Part shown: piece after piece, positions 6,202 to 8,278 of the stretch
Numbering within the stretch: the first letter of the stretch is position 1
How the letters are laid out: the number at the start of each line of letters is the position of its first letter
Assembly: GCA_905214995.1 (NCBI GenBank)
Contig: CAJMOT010000102.1
Coordinates: 1-8,278 of the forward strand
DNA from: an uncultured bacterium
GTDB lineage: Bacteria; Verrucomicrobiota; Verrucomicrobiia; Opitutales; Intestinicryptomonadaceae
Direction of reading: 5' to 3'
DNA length: 8,278 nt
The notes under the pieces: model-generated
Database searches by the model: none
What the model was told of the DNA's origin: nothing
The model's input: only the letters and a program-made list of their open reading frames with translations
Position numbers and translations under genes: made by a program

Positions 6202-7749
6202 ATGATAACGGAATTCAAAAGTCATTTGATTGCGGACGTCGGCATAAGCATGGGCGACGAGGGCAAGGGGCGTCTCGTCTACGAAATCATAGACGAGCTC
6301 AAGGCCGAGAGCGGCAGGAGGGACGTCGCCGCGATTGTCCTGAAAGTGAACGGCGGCGCGAATTCCGGGCACACCGCGGGCGGAATAAAGCTCAACCTCC
6401 TGCCGGCCGGAGTGATAGAAAACGACGTGCAGACGCTCGCCATAGGCAGCGGCGTGGTCGCCGACCCGCGCAAATTCCTCTGGGAGGGCGAGCCCCTCGA
6501 GGCGCGCGGATACGGGATTTTCGACCGCCTGCTTATAGACGAGCGCACGATGGTAAGCGACCTCGGCCACCGCCTGCTCGATCTCGCGTGGGAAAACTAC
6601 CGCGTCAACAAGCTCTGCGAGGAGCCGCGCGGCTCCACGGGCAGGGGGATTACGCCGTCCTATATGGACGAAGTGGGGCAGTTCCAGATACAGTACGCCG
6701 ACTTTCTCGGAGGCCGCGAAAGGTTCGCCAAAAAGCTCTCCGCCAGGCTCCGCCGCGCGTGCGACACCATAAGGTATGTCTGCGACGTTTCGGAGGCGGA
6801 TTGGGACGGGTTCTTTGAAACTCTCACCCGCGCGGAAATCCGCGCCAACGCCGATTCCATAAAGGACGGCATTTTCCCCGAATCGGAATTCGACTTCCGC
6901 GCCTACATGGGCGCAAATCCGTTTGAGCTCGACTTTGAGAAGGTTGTCGAATGCTATTGGGCGGCGGGAAGGAAGCTCGCAAAATGCGTCGGCGACGTCC
7001 GCAAGGCGTGCCTCAAAGCCCTCGCCGAAAACCGCTACATAGTCGGCGAATTCGGCCAGTCCTATTGGCTCGACAAGCGCCACGGTTTCGCCCCCAACGT
7101 GACGGCCTCCCACACGGGGGTTCCGGAATTCTTCCAGAGCGCGGGCATTCCCGTGATGCCCGTGCACACCATAGGCTGCTGCAAGGCCTACGACACCAAA
7201 GTGGGCACCCACGTGTTTCTCACGCAAATGGACGACGCCCATCCGCTGGCGGCCAAGCTCAAGAAGCTCGAGTTCGGCACCAGCACCGGCCGCCAGCGCA
7301 TGGTCGGCTGGTTCGACGCCGTGGAGAAGGGCGACGCGCTCAAATACGGCGGCTACGACGACATCGCCATAAACAAGCTCGACGCGCTCTCCTATTCCGA
7401 CGGCTGGGCGGAGGGCGGAGAGCTGCTCGTGTGCGTCTCCTACCGCGGCCCCGACGGGCGGATTTACAGGGGCGTGCCGCGCGACGACGCCGTGCGCCGG
7501 ACGCTTAAACCCGTCTACGCGCAGCTCCCCGGCTGGGGCGGCGACATCTCTGGCGTGCGGAGTTTTGCGGATTTGCCCGAAAACGCCAAACGCTACGTCG
7601 CATTCTGCCTCAAAAGCATAGTCGACATAGCGTCTTCCGACGCGCCCTTAAAGAATCTTCCCAATTTGCGATATATAGGGGTCGGCCCGCTTCCGGCGCA
7701 GATCATAAAGGACATTCCGCCGACGAGCGAGCTCTTGAAGCTCGCCTAA
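6202..7749 (+). CDS. purA: Adenylosuccinate synthetase, long divergent form
   Basis: 515 residues. Joins IMP and aspartate using GTP to form adenylosuccinate, the first committed step to AMP; cytoplasmic. Family motifs are in order: GDEGKGR (18-24, catalytic Asp19), NGGANSGHT (50-58, catalytic His57), GSTGRGITPSYMDEVGQ (IMP loop), EFGQSYWLDKRHG, VTASHT, KAYDTKVGTH, FGTSTGRQRMVGWFDAV (aspartate/IMP loop) and NKLDALS (guanine-binding NKxD-type motif). Most PurA proteins have about 430 residues; much of the excess lies between the IMP loop and EFGQS. The arginine that normally follows the IMP loop (R143 in E. coli numbering, from memory) appears to be Gln. The start at 6202 places the nucleotide loop at the usual distance; the frame stays open upstream to about 6055 but reads as AT-rich leader. 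The ribosome site is weak. The next gene starts 28 bp downstream on the same strand. Confidence 0.9.
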   Translation: MITEFKSHLIADVGISMGDEGKGRLVYEIIDELKAESGRRDVAAIVLKVNGGANSGHTAGGIKLNLLPAGVIENDVQTLAIGSGVVADPRKFLWEGEPLEARGYGIFDRLLIDERTMVSDLGHRLLDLAWENYRVNKLCEEPRGSTGRGITPSYMDEVGQFQIQYADFLGGRERFAKKLSARLRRACDTIRYVCDVSEADWDGFFETLTRAEIRANADSIKDGIFPESEFDFRAYMGANPFELDFEKVVECYWAAGRKLAKCVGDVRKACLKALAENRYIVGEFGQSYWLDKRHGFAPNVTASHTGVPEFFQSAGIPVMPVHTIGCCKAYDTKVGTHVFLTQMDDAHPLAAKLKKLEFGTSTGRQRMVGWFDAVEKGDALKYGGYDDIAINKLDALSYSDGWAEGGELLVCVSYRGPDGRIYRGVPRDDAVRRTLKPVYAQLPGWGGDISGVRSFADLPENAKRYVAFCLKSIVDIASSDAPLKNLPNLRYIGVGPLPAQIIKDIPPTSELLKLA

Positions 7750-7759
7750 CAATCATTTT

Positions 7760-7777
7760 GCCCCGAGGGGGCGCGAG
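7760..7777 (+). promoter_or_regulatory. Ribosome binding site inside a small GC hairpin
   Basis: GAGGGGG (7765-7771) lies 6 to 12 nt before the ATG at 7778 and is the clearest Shine-Dalgarno sequence in the window. It overlaps a possible 5-bp stem GCCCC (7760-7764) and GGGGC (7768-7772) with a GAG loop, which could mask the site until ribosomes finishing purA arrive. Confidence 0.5.
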
Positions 7778-8278
7778 ATGGCAAACGAATACAAATGCGA
7801 CATATGCGGCAAGCCCGCCACCGTCCACATAACGAAGATAATCGACTCCAAGAAAGTCAAAATCCACCTTTGTTCGGAGTGCGCGGAAAAGGCGTCGATG
7901 GACGCCATAAACATGCCGGAGCAGATATTGCCCAAGATCAAGGAGCTTGAAGAGCAGCTGATAAGGGACGTGTCGAAGGCGTCGAAGTCGGGCGTCTGCC
8001 CGACGTGCTCCACGTCGTTTTCCGACGTGGAAAAGGGTTCGCGCTTCGGCTGCCCCGACTGCTACGACGCCTTTGCCGACAGGCTGCCGGAATTCTTTTC
8101 TCAGATGCAATTCGGGGCGCTGCACGTGGGCAAGTCGCCCAAAAAGCACGCCGATTCTTCGTCGCTCAACCCGCTCGACCTGCTCGGCAAGGCGATAGAG
8201 CAGGTGGGCAAGCTCTTTTCCTCGCCGCTTCAGCAGGGCGTTTCGGAGCCGCCTCCGGAGGCTCCCGCCGGCGTTCCC
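7778..8278 (+). CDS. McsA-like zinc protein (protein-arginine-kinase activator family), 3' end outside the window
   Basis: 167 residues are visible with no stop before the right edge. It starts MANEYKCDICGKPATVHITK and carries four CxxC pairs at C7/C10, C32/C35, C74/C77 and C92/C95, then LHVGK at 115-119. This order (CDICGKPA, HLCSECA, CPTCxxxF, GCPDCYDAF, HVGK) is the McsA/YacH family signature; each two pairs should hold one zinc. In Firmicutes McsA activates the arginine kinase McsB, which tags proteins for ClpCP. After HVGK comes a Ser/Leu stretch and a Pro-rich stretch (residues ~155-167); the UvrB/UvrC motif usual at the C-terminus has not yet appeared and would lie outside. It follows purA by 28 bp with a good ribosome site, suggesting co-transcription. 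An mcsB-like kinase gene just downstream would be expected. Confidence 0.85.
   Translation, partial: MANEYKCDICGKPATVHITKIIDSKKVKIHLCSECAEKASMDAINMPEQILPKIKELEEQLIRDVSKASKSGVCPTCSTSFSDVEKGSRFGCPDCYDAFADRLPEFFSQMQFGALHVGKSPKKHADSSSLNPLDLLGKAIEQVGKLFSSPLQQGVSEPPPEAPAGVP

Noticed and set aside
6043..7242. Long open frame on the minus strand (399 codons) opposite purA
   Set aside because: purA motifs are unambiguous on the plus strand; this frame is their mirror shadow.
6202..7749. PurZ-type synthetase of phages that use 2-aminoadenine
   Set aside because: The catalytic Asp in GDEGKG is kept, which as I recall is replaced in PurZ, and the neighbours show no phage genes.

Overview
The window is most consistent with a GC-rich Gram-negative bacterium of the PVC group, probably Verrucomicrobiota. 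This is inferred, not proven. The clues are a hydrazine-synthase-alpha-like (HzsA-related) multihaem protein, a YVTN beta-propeller fused to a di-haem peroxidase, an outer-membrane barrel protein, and an McsA-like zinc protein. The first two protein types are, as general knowledge, abundant in planctomycetes and verrucomicrobia. No mobile element, CRISPR array, tRNA or rRNA was recognised.

Layout: (1) 2-784 (+), 3' part of an outer-membrane beta-barrel protein whose start lies left of the window. (2) 785-894, a convergent intergenic gap with two strong hairpins; the first is a textbook intrinsic terminator. (3) 895-5962 (-), a two-gene operon. The first gene (2738-5962) encodes a 1074-residue exported protein: N-terminal beta-sandwich, TolB/HzsA-like propeller, then three CxxCH haem motifs. 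The second (895-2751) encodes an exported YVTN propeller with a C-terminal di-haem cytochrome c peroxidase/MauG-type domain carrying two CxxCH motifs. The genes overlap by 14 bp. (4) 5963-6201, a 239-bp divergent control region with an inverted repeat. (5) 6202-7749 (+), a long, divergent adenylosuccinate synthetase. (6) 7778-8278 (+), the 5' part of an McsA-like four-CxxC protein that runs off the right edge.

The two haem proteins are the accessory part. Both should be exported, together carry five c-type haem motifs, and appear translationally coupled, so they probably form one extracytoplasmic redox module. Its substrate is unknown. Several features argue against true hydrazine synthesis: no HzsB/HzsC partners are visible, the tyrosine haem ligand expected in HzsA appears to be missing, and the protein has extra N- and C-terminal parts. 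The purA/mcsA-like pair on the other strand is housekeeping: purine synthesis and a protein-quality-control adaptor.
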